From the NCBI GenBank assembly GCA_023014485.1, contig JAJOZX010009080.1, forward strand, positions 102,570-166,569: a stretch of DNA of 64,000 nt. The letters run 5' to 3'. The position numbers and the translations under genes were made by a program. Shown here piece after piece: positions 29,053 through 39,790 of this stretch. The notes beneath the pieces were generated by a model. It saw nothing but the letters and a program-made list of their open reading frames with translations, was not told the origin of the DNA and searched no databases. How positions within the stretch are numbered: position 1 is the stretch's first letter; every line of letters starts with the position of its first letter. Origin of the DNA: Bathynomus jamesi (taxonomy: Eukaryota; Arthropoda; Malacostraca; Isopoda; Cirolanidae).

Positions 29053-29300
29053 TTAGGGTAGCCTATAAAGGAAAAACATCGTGCTGTTAATCAGACGACC
29101 CTGGTTCGAGTTTCGGCTAGAAATTCAAATTTCAGCGCTTAAGATGCTTCTCTGATGGAGAAGTGGTTCGGATTCAACATAAATCTGTAGGTCCCCTTCC
29201 GTCATATGACCCGTGATGTTACGAAGGAGGTTGAACGACCGAAACATCTTTTTCTTATACGCAAAGACACTGAGGTTGGGGGTTCGACTCCTGATGGTGC

Positions 29301-29341
<41 letters not shown>
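29053..29341 (+). repeat. SINE-like sequence and (AAT)n microsatellite
   Basis: CATCGTGCTGTTAATCAG and CCTGGTTCGAGTTTC resemble pol III box sequences. GTGGTTCGGATTC and GATGTTACGAAGGAGGTTGA match the family at 5536-5960. An (AAT)n run occupies about 29305-29341. Confidence 0.55.
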
Positions 29342-29342
<1 letters not shown>

Positions 29343-30130
29343 AGGAGTTATCGCAATGAGCCGCATTAATTAGCCTGAGCGCTGTGCCAGTTTCTGGCAC
29401 TCCTTGCTTATTATTTATTAAACGACCTAATTATTGTGGAAAGCAAAAAGGCAAAAAATGTGGAAAATTAGGACTTAGTGGGACTCGAAGTTTCGAACCC
29501 TAGTCGCGTGATTTCAGAGTCAGCGGTTCTGCCAATCACGCCATACAAAACCCCCCAGAAAAAAGATTGGTTCAAGCGAGATCAATATTTACATAGTTTT
29601 ACCATGCTCCATTCCCGACAGTTACATCCTTTATAAAAGGCGAGGGAATTGAATGGATCATCATCATCATCATCATCCACTTGGCTACAACAATGTCTTC
29701 CATCTTCTAGGTTTCCTAACATTTTTATTTTAAACATGTATTTGTGTCATTGGAAACTAGGCGAGCTGAAACCTTATTCCACTCTTCGACCACTCTATTG
29801 ACAAATATTTCTCAACTGTGTTAAGATCTCATTTCATTTGACCATTTTTAACGAGTAAATACATTTCTTTGTCGTCCTTTGTTTTTCGATTCTAGAAATT
29901 TGTTATTCGTCTTTGAAGGCCGACGATCCTTTCTACATTTAATCAGGTTAGGTTGGAGACCATAAAATCGTGCACCGTACCGCGTAATATAAATGGGGTT
30001 TAATCAATAAGTCAACTGTAGTGATTTAGTGTATTGATTTAGCTTCCCGAAGGGACCCAAACACTTTCTTCGTCAGCTTCAGCCACAGCCTGTTATTCAC
30101 ATTATATATTCCCTGTTACTTGTACTATGT
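29342..30130. other. Non-coding stretch
   Basis: No gene seen. CTGTGCCAGTTTCTGGC at about 29383 is also found inverted near 58637-58653. GGTTCGAACCC-like sequence near 29490 could be another decayed tRNA-derived repeat. A (CAT)n run is at about 29658-29676. Confidence 0.4.
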
Positions 30131-30690
30131 GCATGGTGGTGTAGTGCAGTTTCCCAAACTATGGATAAATTACCCCATTGAGTAATTTGGCTTTCCAGTG
30201 GGGGTAATTTGGTACTCAGCATGTACTTCTAAAGTTCAGAAAGTGCACAAATAAACGATATGGCAACACTGGTATTGGCTTTACGTGGGGTACAGGTAGG
30301 GTGGGGTCATTATAAAAGTACCCATGTGAAAATGACTTGAAAAGTTTGAAAACCACTGGTGTAGTGTTTAGCATCGCTTACTACGAATCCATAGGCCTCG
30401 GGTGGACTCCCGGCGAAAGCAGACGGCGCGCAGCTTACCCAGCTGTTCATCCTTCCAGAATAAATAGGTTGGTAGATAAATGGGTACCCTGGGTGGCCTA
30501 GTGGTTAAGACGCTGGGCTGCTGATCAGAGGTCGTGAGATCGAGTCCCGGCCAGGAGTTTGTAATTTCTGACCACCCGTGATGAGTCGCGGTTCGGATTC
30601 CACGTTAAGTTGTAGGTTCAAGGTGAAGCAACAAGCTTGTCCTTCGTCAGAATGAACAATTCGGGCGGAAGCAAAACCAATGATATACAC
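30131..30690 (+). repeat. tRNA-derived SINE, split by a MITE
   Basis: GGTGGTGTAGTG, resumed at 30359 as GTGTAGTGTTTAGCATCGC, is an A-box-like start. CTCGGGTGGACTCCC is a decayed B box. A second tRNA-like module, GGTGGCCTAGTGGTTAAGAC with GAGATCGAGTCCCGG, follows, then AATGAACAATTCGGGCGGAA. A closely related copy is at 36375-36660. Confidence 0.75.
30147..30358. mobile_element. hAT MITE inserted in a SINE
   Basis: CAGTTTCCCAAACT at the left and AGTTTGAAAACCACTG at the right are imperfect inverted ends. The 8-bp duplication GTGTAGTG at 30139-30146 and 30359-30366 is SINE A-box sequence. 212 bp, non-coding. Confidence 0.9.
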
Positions 30691-31660
30691 ACACACCACA
30701 CACTATATATATATATATATATATATAATAATAATTACTAAGAATTATTTTGGGTTAATATTCCGCAGAACATCACCACCTAAACCTTAGAAAAACAATA
30801 ATATATTCAGACCCCTTGTAAAAGTAATGAAAGAAAATATGTTTCATATGCTGTGCAAATGAATATTAATAAGATCAAAAATTAATATTTAACAACCAAG
30901 CCTTCGGCTCCCTGCCCTACGAGCGGAGCTTGTGCCTAAGAAACATAGTGGGGGATGGGAGTAGAGAATATAAAAAAACCAGAAAGTATCAAAAATTATA
31001 TTGTAAAAATAATGGAAATGAGAAGAAGACTGTTGACAGTAAAGGTTTAAGTACATAAAGGAGATACAGTGTAGAGGCTCTGCACCCGAAACGTGTGCAG
31101 ATCCGCAGGATCAAGTGAGCAATTTCTGGAACCTGGAACCTTCGCAACTCGCCTACGGCGAGGGCACGTTAAGTTTACCCCTTTGGGAGAGGTCATTCTC
31201 CCTCCCCCAAAGCCCCCTCACCCCCCTTCATGCAACTTGGGGGGCTAACCCTCCCCATTACCCCCACCCCTCCCGCATTTTTAGGAAAAATTCCTTAAAA
31301 AAAAAAAAAAAACCAGAAATGGAAGGAATTGTAGGCGTTTTTTAATAATTTAAGGATATGTTATCTAATCAAAATTGGCAGCTGAAAGTATTGGAAGCAA
31401 ATAATTTGTTTGTTTGGTTTGTGTGTTCTTGTTTGTGTTTCTGTGACCATAATTGTGCCAGTTGTGAAGTTGACTTTGAAGACGGTTCGTCTGTTGCTTT
31501 AGACGAAGATAAAGCTTTGGATATTTTTGGCAAATCACAGTGATATTAAAAATTAGTATGTCGAACTGTGGAAAAGAGTGTCATCACAGTAAGGTTAAGT
31601 AAGGTTATAATAAAGCAAATGAAATTACATACCAGAAAATATTTCTTTGATATATTTTGA
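30691..31660. other. Non-coding, with TA repeats and C-rich tract
   Basis: (CA)n/(TA)n at 30687-30725, then AT-rich sequence, then a C/T-rich tract at about 31170-31285 ending in an A-run. A small frame at 31358-31540 contains FVWFVCSCLCFCDHNCASCE but shows no homology that I recognise and is probably chance. Confidence 0.4.
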
Positions 31661-31664
31661 GGCG

Positions 31665-33395
31665 TTCTAACAGAATCTGGTATCCGTTTTTTATGAAATT
31701 GAACAGCTTTCGAGATAAATAACACTGGCTAACAAATTGAAACTTTTTTTCTCATCACAAACATGATCACACTTTTCTTAATGCATTTTTCGCGCTGATT
31801 CCGAATCTGGTTTTATTTGTTTTCTAGCACGTATAGTTATATAGATACACTGGTTTTGATATTTTTAAGTTTTTGATATTGCTATAAGAAAATTTATGGA
31901 TGTATAGGTCACACTTAGGAATGCTAAACAACAAATACATCATATACTTTATTCAATGTACTTATAAATAAAGAATATATACATTATTTTATTAAAAGCG
32001 CTGTAGTGTGATTTCCTTTTGTAAATTTGGCCTGGATTGTCACGATACAGCATCCAACAATGGTCCGCCATCATGCTTTCATTCCAATATCCTTGGTAGC
32101 GCTTCTCCATCATCTGAATATCTTGATGGAAGCGCTCTCCTTGCTCGTCACTCACTGCACCAAGGTTTTCAGGAAAGAAATCTAAGTGGGAATGCAGGAA
32201 GTGAATTTTTAACGACATTCGACACTCCATTTCTTTGAAGGCATCAAGGAGGTTCTTGACTCCATCCTTATACGCAGGTGACTTGTTGCTTCCAAGAAAG
32301 TTTTCACATATCCATTTGAACGCCAGCCAAGCCTTCAATTCCAGCGGACTTAGGACTTTTTCAAATTCAGTGTCATTCAAAACCTCCCTTATTTGTGGCC
32401 CAACAAAAGTTCCTTCCTTCAATTTTGCTGCAGTAACCTTCGGAAATTTCCTTGAAAGGTATTGGAACCCTTCATAATTGACTTTACCCATTGCTTTAAC
32501 AAAATTCTTCATTAAACCAAGTTTAATGTGAAGAGGTGGCAGATAGATCTTTTGGGGATCCACTAAAGGGACAGACTGGACATTGCTTATCCCTGGGACA
32601 TATGTATACCTAAGTGGCCAGTCACTTTTGGTGTAATGTTCTATAGTGGCGCGACTGTCCCACAGGCAAAGGAAACAACAAAATTTTGTGAATCCTGACT
32701 GCATACCCATAAGCATTCCTATAACTTTTAGATCTCCACAAACATTCCATTGATGACTGTCGTATTTGATTGCCTTAAGTAGTATATCCATATTGTCATA
32801 TGTCTCTTTTAGATGGACGGAATGGGCAATGGGGATGGATGGCATTATATTACCATTATGCAAAAGAACTGCTTTCAGGGGTCATTCTTACATTGTCGAG
32901 GCATGTTGACTGACCTGAGCAAACTATAAATTAAAAAAAAATGTACACCAACTTGACACAACAAGTTCTTGGACTGGACTGATCTTTTGACACACAAAGC
33001 ACGGCGTTGTTGCCTGAATCACAATGCTGCTAGACGTAAAAGCTCACACCTGAAATACATAAGATGTATAATTAAGATAATTGAAATAAATAAGATGAAT
33101 AAACTAAAAAAACACAATAAAATAAACACAATCAAATGTTGAAATATTAGTATTTTGCCTATTTAAAATGGTTAAATCTGTGTAGTTATATATATGCCTT
33201 CATCTTGAAAACTATACGTGCTAGAAAAAATCTGAATGCCGTTTTGGAATCAGCGTGAAAAATGCTATCCAGCCACCACAAATTTTACTCTGATGAAAAA
33301 TCTTTGTTGACCAGTGTAATTTTTTCCGAAGAAATGTTTATCTTTAAATACCTGTTCAACTGCACAAAAAACGGATACCAGATTCTGTTAAAACA
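31665..33395. mobile_element. Unclassified transposon with long inverted ends
   Basis: About 190 bp at the left (AACAGAATCTGGTATCCG, then AGCACGTATAGTTATAT inward) recur inverted at about 33190-33395. The element is about 1.7 kb and encloses one transposase-like frame. No clear target duplication was found because related end sequence also lies just outside (33440-33600). Confidence 0.7.
31949..32881 (-). pseudogene. Transposase-like protein, N-terminally truncated
   Basis: A 310-codon open stretch bounded upstream by a stop, with AVLLHNGNIMPSIPIAHSVH at its start and no ATG there. Conserved blocks include WNVCGDLKVIGMLMGMQSG, CCFLCLWDSRA, LPPLHIKLGLMKNFVKAMG and SLKIHFLHSHLDFFPENLG followed by VSDEQGERFHQDI. 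This protein is very common in arthropod and cnidarian genomes as a repeat-encoded product. The ENLG-x-x-SDE-x-GERFHQDI part probably holds a catalytic acid. Superfamily not certain. The C-terminus is open to 31949. Confidence 0.75.
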
Positions 33396-33439
33396 TAGGT
33401 AATTATTCGTTTTTACACCCAGTCTGTTTTTATGATGAG

Positions 33440-33600
33440 AAACTTTTCTGGTCAATTTTGAGGTGTTTTGCACGAATCTGCCATCCGTTTCCTGTGCAAA
33501 TGCGTAGTTTTCGAGATATCGTCATCTTGAAAACTACTCATTTGCACAGGAAACGGACGGCCGTTTCGTACAAAACACCTCAAAATTAACCAAAAAATGT
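33440..33600. repeat. Palindromic repeat
   Basis: CAATTTTGAGGTGTTTTGCA to TGAAAACTACTCATTTGCAC: the two halves, centred near 33522, are inverted copies (GAGGTGTTTTG on one side, CAAAACACCTC on the other). The same phrases form the ends of the element at 31665-33395. Confidence 0.85.
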
Positions 33601-33671
33601 TTGCTCATCATTTTCATTTAAACTAACGAAAATATCACGACTTAACCTAACCAATCATCAAGGGTGTATAG

Positions 33672-33746
33672 TTGACCTAACCGGGCATTCAATTAACCTA
33701 ACCGGGCATTCAATTAACCTAACCGGGCATTCAATTAACCTAACAG
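33672..33746. repeat. 21-bp tandem repeat
   Basis: GGGCATTCAATTAACCTAAC repeated three times plus partial copies. Confidence 0.9.
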
Positions 33747-33763
33747 GTTAATATTGGTTATTT

Positions 33764-35363
33764 CACCCACAAAAAAGTTAACCGTACTTTGAATTAATAT
33801 AACTCAAAAACTATTAGAGATTTTTGGGTCCTGCAAAAAAATTGTATTTAACAACTATTTATCTGTCGATTCTGGAAATTTCATTAAATTTCCTTTTACG
33901 AAGTTGATACATTAATGGTTTTAGTGGAGGCTATCAAAAATATGTTTGCGCAAGGAAGTAAAATAAGAAGCGAAGCCTAGGAAGCCTAGGTCACCGTGCA
34001 CTTTCAAGCGAAGCGTAGGGAGCCTAGGTAGCCTAGGTCACTGTGCGATTCTTCAAGCGAAGCCTAGGCCATTGCACAGTGGTTTTTCGGACACGCTGTG
34101 GTATGGTCTCGTCATTATTGCTTATTAAGCAAATCAAAGCGTTTCTATGTAAAAGTTTACTTCAAAAGAACCCTTTTTATCATGCAGTTAACAAAAGAGC
34201 AACGCGTATTTGTAATCACAAACTTTATTAAGACTGGCAGTATTAAACAAGTACAAGATTTATTTGAACAACGTTTTCCAGGTAGGCACCCACCAAGCAA
34301 GCCCGCTATTTGGAAAAATGTTCGGAAATACCAACATGAAGGAACATGCTTAAATCTAAATAAAGGTCGTTCGGGTCGTAGGAAAACCATAAGAACAGAA
34401 AATATCGAAAATGTTCAGATGACACTTCTTCAAAATCCAAATGTATCAGTCAGAAAGAATGGGTTACAATTGTCAAAGTCAACATTCAACCGCATTGTTA
34501 AACATGACTTAAAATGGCATCCCTATAAGATGCATGTAAGACACCAGCTTCTTGAAACTGATTTTCCTCGTCGTAGACAATTTGTCGAATGGCTTCTCCA
34601 TAAACCTGCTCGTTTCTTGACAATAACTTGAATGGTGCTGCCTACCTGAACATGATCAACGAACGGATCATCCCAGAACTCCTCCAGATTTACTGCAATC
34701 AATTCAATAGACTTTGGTGGATTCAGGACGGCGCACCAGCTCATAGACAGCTTGCTGTAAGAACAAAACTGAGAGAAAATTTTGGCAACCGCATTGTCGC
34801 GCTAAATCATGCAATTGAATGGCCCCCAAGATCCCCTGATTTAACACCGTGCGATTATTTCTTATGGGGATATCTAAAGAGTAAAGTGTATTCTATTCCA
34901 CCGGAAAACATAAACCAGTTAAGAGATAGTATCACACGTGAAGTCAATTTACTTAAGGAAAATCACCAGTTGATCAAAAAGTTGTGCAATCAATGCGATC
35001 AAAGGCGCAACTGTGCTTGGAAAGAAATGGAGGACATGTGGAAGGAAACGGTGCTTAGAAAATTAAAAAATAAATTTGTATTACCCATATGAAGAGGTGT
35101 TTTTGTTATTAATGGATTTAAATAAATTTGTTAATTTTAAACTTCGAAGTTTCATTATTTTACTTCCTTGCGCAAACATATTTTTGATAGCCTCCACTAA
35201 AACCATTAATGTATCAACTTCGTAAAAGGAAATTTAATGAAATTTCCAGAATCGACAGATAAATAGTTGTTAAATAAAACATTTTTGCAGGACCCAAAAA
35301 TCTCTAATAGTTTTTGAGTTATATTAATTCAAAGTACGGTTAACTTTTTTGTGGGACACCCTG
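33764..35363. mobile_element. IS630/mariner-type element, internally deleted
   Basis: Inverted ends of about 200 bp: CACAAAAAAGTTAACCGTAC at the left, complement at 35325-35363, where the terminus CAGGGTGTCCCAC is preserved on the minus strand. The left terminus has lost its first bases. Short tandem AGCCTAGG motifs lie at 33968-34070. It carries one transposase gene with its middle deleted. Confidence 0.88.
34182..35092 (+). pseudogene. Transposase with HTH and partial DDE domain
   Basis: ATG 34182 starts MQLTKEQRVFVITNFIKTGS, a helix-turn-helix N-terminus (DUF4817 type), continued by LNLNKGRSGRRKTIRTEN. The frame ends at 34631 and a second begins at 34628 with YLNMINERIIPELLQIYC, WWIQDGAPAHRQLAVR (second Asp) and WPPRSPDLTPCDYFLWGYLK (third acid region). 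The roughly 100 residues that normally hold the first catalytic Asp are missing between FVEWLLHKPARFL and the second part. Hence it is inactive, an internal-deletion derivative. Confidence 0.88.
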
Positions 35364-36160
35364 GTATATCTTCTGATCTTTTCATATTAGGCACTCACTG
35401 TCACATTTTGGGCAAGTTAAGGATGATAGAATAACGCCGTAATTGATAAAAACATTCAATCCTTTGTCTTCATCTAGGGCACATGACGAATCAAGTCCTC
35501 AAAGTCAAAATCACACGAATGGCACGTCATAATTCTATCACAAACACCACTAAACTGAATCCAATTTGAAAAAAATAAATAACCAGAACAAAACCCAACC
35601 AACTAATTACGTCGCAGAGTAGCGAAAAAATAGCCCAATCAGGAAAAAATATTTTATTAAAAAAGTACATTTCAACAAATTTGCACATATAAGATATATA
35701 TTTTCTTAGTCAGTTTTGAATGGCAATTCAATATTGTACTGTTTTAACCGCGCGTGAGCGGGTTAAAAGACGAATATTAACCAAAACATATTACAATACA
35801 TCAGAAAATTATTATCTGGTATGTAATTTTGGGTGATGTGTTCTACGGAATATTTACCCTATTTTGGCCTGCTAAAAAACTGCTTGGTACAACGTGTCCC
35901 CAACTTCACATCATACCCATTGTAATTCGCGATCTGGAAACGAGAATATTCGAAATGAGAATTATCAATTTACCCGAGTCCAACGTTTCCCAATTTTTTT
36001 AACCAACGTTCCCTTCAGAGTGAAATCAACCCTTACGACTCCATTATTTTAACTGCAAATGGTATCCATGGTGTAATTAATTGATGCCATAATTAATCTG
36101 TGAGAGGTAGCATTAATTAAAAAGAATGCTTAATTTTTTCATGTACTATAGAGTCCTAGT
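35364..36160. other. Non-coding stretch
   Basis: No gene or repeat border seen. AT-rich with scattered low-complexity sequence. Confidence 0.4.
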
Positions 36161-36280
36161 TAGGCTGACCATACGTACCGTTTTGAACGGGACAGTACCG
36201 TTTGTTTTTATACATAACCCCCGTCCCTTTTTTGCCATCCCAATGTCCCGTTTTTGCCTCAAGGAAATATGGTCAGCCTA
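36161..36280. mobile_element. hAT MITE with TAGGCTGACCATA ends
   Basis: TAGGCTGACCATACGTACCG at the left and ATATGGTCAGCCTA at the right; 8-bp duplication GTCCTAGT at 36153-36160 and 36281-36288. 120 bp; sister at 38556-38746. Confidence 0.92.
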
Positions 36281-36374
36281 GTCCTAGTACATAGTATGTT
36301 TTCTAAATAATTTCTACTTATACCCAGTACTGTGACAGGGAATAAAATTGCCGAAAACAGTCTTACTTTGTTTT

Positions 36375-36660
36375 TCCTCGGTGGTGTAGTGGTTAGCGTC
36401 GCTGACTACGAATCCATCGGCCCCGGGTTCGAGACCCGGTGACGGTAGGCGGCGCACAGCAAAACCCAGCTGTTCATCCTTCACACAATAAAGGAAGTAG
36501 TTGATAGATAAATGGGTACTTTGGGTGGTCTAGTGGTTAAGATGCTGGGTTGCTGGTGGGGCGTGGTTCGGATTCCACGTTAAACTGTAGTTCTAAGGTG
36601 GAGTGAAAAGCTTGACCTTCGTCAGAATGAACAATTCGGGCGGAAGCTAACCAAAGGTTA
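36375..36660 (+). repeat. tRNA-derived SINE
   Basis: GGTGGTGTAGTGGTTAGCGT and GGGTTCGAGACCCGG are well-preserved pol III A and B boxes. A second tRNA-like head, GGTGGTCTAGTGGTTAAG, follows, then GGTTCGGATTCCACGTTAAA and the tail AACAATTCGGGCGGAAGC. It is a dimeric SINE of the same family as 30131-30690, not a functional tRNA gene. Confidence 0.8.
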
Positions 36661-36729
36661 ACCTGTTAGAAAATCTAGAAGAGGAAGAGCCATTGTTGTC
36701 CCAAGGCGATATGATGATTAAGCTGATTG

Positions 36730-36760
36730 ATGCAGCATTGCTTGTATATATTAAGTTAAG

Positions 36761-36792
<32 letters not shown>

Positions 36793-36892
36793 CTCATAAT
36801 TGTAAGGTTAGTGAAAAATTCACTTAATTTAGAGCTAGCATTTTTGGGCTATTGTGGCATTGTTTGGGCACACTTGTGGCATTTTTTGGGGC
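36730..36892. repeat. GT/TA microsatellite and short spacer
   Basis: (GT)n then (AT)n at 36761-36791, followed by sequence without a gene up to R1 copy 2. Confidence 0.6.
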
Positions 36893-37171
36893 ACTGCCAC
36901 TGCGCGTCCTTCCTACTCGTTTGTTGAATGAGGCACTTACAAGGCGTGGTCTTATAGAGAGCTCTCTTGCAATTCAGTTTGGTTGTTTAGATACAAGATT
37001 GTTGCATCGTGCAGGTTGTGTTGTTGCAAGGTTAGAAAGACCATAAATAATGCCCCCTTTTGTTTTTTATCTTAATTTTATGCAACTGAGCCTAAGGTAG
37101 GCCCACATCGAGTCAGCAACCCTGAGGTAGGACCTAATAGACCTCTAAGTCTAAGTTTTAGTCTAGCTTAA

Positions 37172-37259
37172 CCCTTTAAGCCCTGAATATTTTGTAGGGT
37201 TAAGTTATGAATGTGTGTATTTAAAACGTTAGCAATTTGTACCGTCAGTACTCAAAGGG
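37172..37259. mobile_element. 88-bp piggyBac-type MITE, copy A
   Basis: Flanked by TTAA at 37168-37171 and 37260-37263, with ends CCCTTTAAG and CTCAAAGGG. R1 copy 1 has a single TTAA at 4027-4030 with matching flanks (GTCTAGCTTAACTTGGGCTG), an exact empty site. Ends share CCCTTT with the full piggyBac at 26243. Confidence 0.93.
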
Positions 37260-37427
37260 TTAACTTGGGCTGTAGGTTAAACTAGCCCTTCAGAGCTTGG
37301 CCGTTCAGGCTCAGCTAGGATTCTGAAACCAATAAATAAAAAATATAACCTCCTTGTGCCCCTGAGAAGGGCCCGCACCCACCTGGGAAATTGTCCTAAC
37401 CTAACTCAACGTGACCTAGCCTAAACG

Positions 37428-37892
37428 GGCGCACCTAAAGTAAATCACCCCCTGTGTAATTTATTTATGGTCAGAATTATGAAATTTTCAATAGAGGTTT
37501 TCAAATACTAACCGGGCCTTCAGTGTTATTCCGATGTCCGCCATTGAAGTCCCAGTTAGGTGAACTGTATGCCTTTGACAATTGGTTAGGTTAAGTTGGG
37601 TTATTTTCGTTAAAACTAACGAAAATAACTTAACCTAACCAATTGTCAAGAGCATACAGTTGCCCTAACCTGGCATTCAATGACGGACATCAAAACAACA
37701 TTGAAGGCCCGGTTAGGTCAACTGTATGCCCGATTTTTTTTTTTAGAATTTTTTTTAAAGATTTAAAAATTTAAAAAAAAAAAAGGCGTGCATTATTCCA
37801 ACGTCAGCCTTGAAACCTCTATATTGAAAATTTCATAAAAATCTGACCATAAATAAAGAAATTACACAGGGGTGCTTCTGCTTTAGGTGCCG
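37428..37892. mobile_element. hAT-type MITE with GGCGCACCTAAAG ends, copy 2
   Basis: 465 bp, flanked by CCTAAACG at 37420-37427 and 37893-37900, the same duplication as at 4199-4645, so both descend from one insertion copied within R1. Confidence 0.85.
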
Positions 37893-38159
37893 CCTAAACG
37901 AACCTAATGTGAGGCAGTATGTGAATATAAAATAAAATATTTCAGTCCGGACTGTGGGGCTCTAAAACCATTTCTGTATACGTATAGTTTAGCGTCGGAA
38001 ATTATAACTTATTATTATAATTATTATTATTAAAAGTATTAAAACTATATTACAACTGATAAATGTCATTAATGGATATAATCAAATGTGCAAATAAGTC
38101 AGTTTTATATTTATTTCTCCAGAAGAATTTGTGAATATAGCTGGGAAATAAGGCACTGA

Positions 38160-38345
38160 TGTACCATGTTGACGACATAGCTTCTCCTTTGCCCGGTTCG
38201 GTGAACTGTACGTCCTTGACGATTGGTTAGGTTAAGTCGTGATATTTTCGTTTAAACTAACGAAAATATCACGACTTAACCTAACCAATTATCAAGGGCG
38301 TACAGTTGACCTAACCGGGCAAAGCAGCAGCTACGTCGTCAACAT
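38160..38345. repeat. Fold-back repeat, about 185 bp
   Basis: ATGTTGACGACATAGC at one end and GCTACGTCGTCAACAT at the other; the core is GGTTAGGTTAAGTCGTGAT and its complement around ATTTTCGTTTAAACTAACGA. Related cores lie at about 4360-4425, 37585-37650, 33620-33660 and 54225-54320. Confidence 0.88.
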
Positions 38346-38555
38346 GGCGCATTTATCAGTTGTAATATAGTTTTAATACTTTTAATAAGGTTATATTGAG
38401 GCTTGCATATTTTTTGTTGATATTAAACGTATAAATAATTTCCGACGCTAAAGTATATGTATACTATCATTTGTGTCAGAACTTAAAACTTACCTTGAAT
38501 TTAGTGTGAAAAGTTCTTCCTAATATAAGTTGAAGCAAGGTTCAGCTATATAATT

Positions 38556-38746
38556 TAGGCTGACCATACGTACCGTTTTGAACGGGACAGTACCGTTTGT
38601 TTTATATTTCCTGGCCGTCCCGTCGTTTTAATAAAAATGTCAATTTTGTCCCGGTTTATGTACTTACTTTTTCATGAATACAGAATATTACATAACCCCC
38701 GTCCCTTTTGTCCTGTGTTTTGTCTCGAGGAAATATGGTTCAGCCT
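38556..38746. mobile_element. TAGGCTGACC MITE, longer member
   Basis: Same ends as 36161-36280 (TAGGCTGACCATACGTACCG; right end GGTTCAGCCTA has one inserted base). 191 bp. No exact 8-bp duplication survives. Confidence 0.8.
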
Positions 38747-39099
38747 AAGCCTATATTACACTGCTGAACAGCAAACCAAATTCACCAGTCAACCTAAATT
38801 AATTCTACAGCGGCTAGCCAAGGTCTAATCACTTCACCTAATTAATCACACAAATACTCAAACCTGTCTGGGCCGACAACTTTAAAATCAAACCCTAATA
38901 GTCTCCATTATCAACAAAAATTCCACCTGCCTCTCAGGAAGGTTTAAACGTGGGAAAGTAAAGTTAGTTGGTTGATCCATTTTAAGTCCAGCCCAATTAA
39001 CAATATTGACTGGTAAGAAACAAAGCCTAGCAATATCTAGTCGGTCCAAGCTTACATTATAACGTGTAAATAATTTCATAAAAATGACTTAGTGAGCCC

Positions 39100-39790
39100 T
39101 TAACATTTACTTTAGTTCACGAACCACTTACATTTTGAGTGCAGCTTCACAAATTCTCTCTCATTGGTTTCGGATGTGAAGCTAAAAAATTTTATTTAGT
39201 GGCTCCACGCTCGCATTATAACATGGAACTAATTTCATATAGAGTTTTGAACAGAAAATTTTAAGTCAGATAGACCTTAACATCTACTTTAAGCTGAAAA
39301 CTTTGATGGGTGGGTGTAGTATTTTTGTAATTTTGTCACCTCACTGGCTTTTCCTCGATCTCACACAAGAGTATGAAATTTTGCACAAACGCGGCCTGAC
39401 TAGATTTTTCAAGAGTATAAAATTTTGTACAAGCGTGGCCTGACTAGATATGGGTAAGCTTTGGTAAGAAACAGTTTCACGACAGGACTTTTTAAATCAA
39501 TTGTACATCGGTCCTACATCTAGTCAAAAGATGCTCGCACAAAATTTCTCTTTTGTGAAATCGAGGAAAAACCACTGAACATAAGATTACAAAAATATTA
39601 CACCCATTAAAATTTTGAGCTCTACATCCGAAACCAGACTGAATTTGTGAGGTTACTCTCAAAATGTAAGTGGCTTGTGAGCTTAAAGTAAAAAGTTAAG
39701 GTCTATCTGGCTTAACATTTTCTATTCAGAACTGTTTGTATGAAACTGTTTCCATGTTATAACACGAGGAAGGACCGACTAAACATATGT
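39100..39790. repeat. Large imperfect inverted repeat
   Basis: Arms of about 300 bp around about 39465. GGTTTCGGATGTGAAGCT and CTCTACATCCGAAACCAG, GCATTATAACATGGAA and TTCCATGTTATAACA, and TCCTCGATCTCACA and GTGAAATCGAGGAAA are paired. Non-coding; probably a decayed fold-back element. Confidence 0.75.

Larger units (their letters stand above)
36893..38057. repeat. R1 repeat, copy 2
   Basis: Direct copy of 3737-4806 with the same internal MITE plus an extra 88-bp TTAA insertion at 37172-37259. Its right end, TTAAAACTATATTACAACTG, is also present inverted at about 38345-38380, so this copy extends into a larger inverted structure absent from copy 1. Confidence 0.8.

Noticed and set aside
31358..31543. 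61-aa Cys-rich ORF
   Set aside because: No homology recognised, no promoter, flanked by repeat sequence; likely chance.
33620..33750. Interstitial telomere (TTAGG) array
   Set aside because: CCTAACC occurs within longer 21-bp units and fold-back arms, not as uninterrupted pentamers.
36375..36450. A functional tRNA gene
   Set aside because: A and B boxes are good, but no cloverleaf with paired acceptor stem can be made and the sequence continues into a second tRNA-like module, so it is a SINE.
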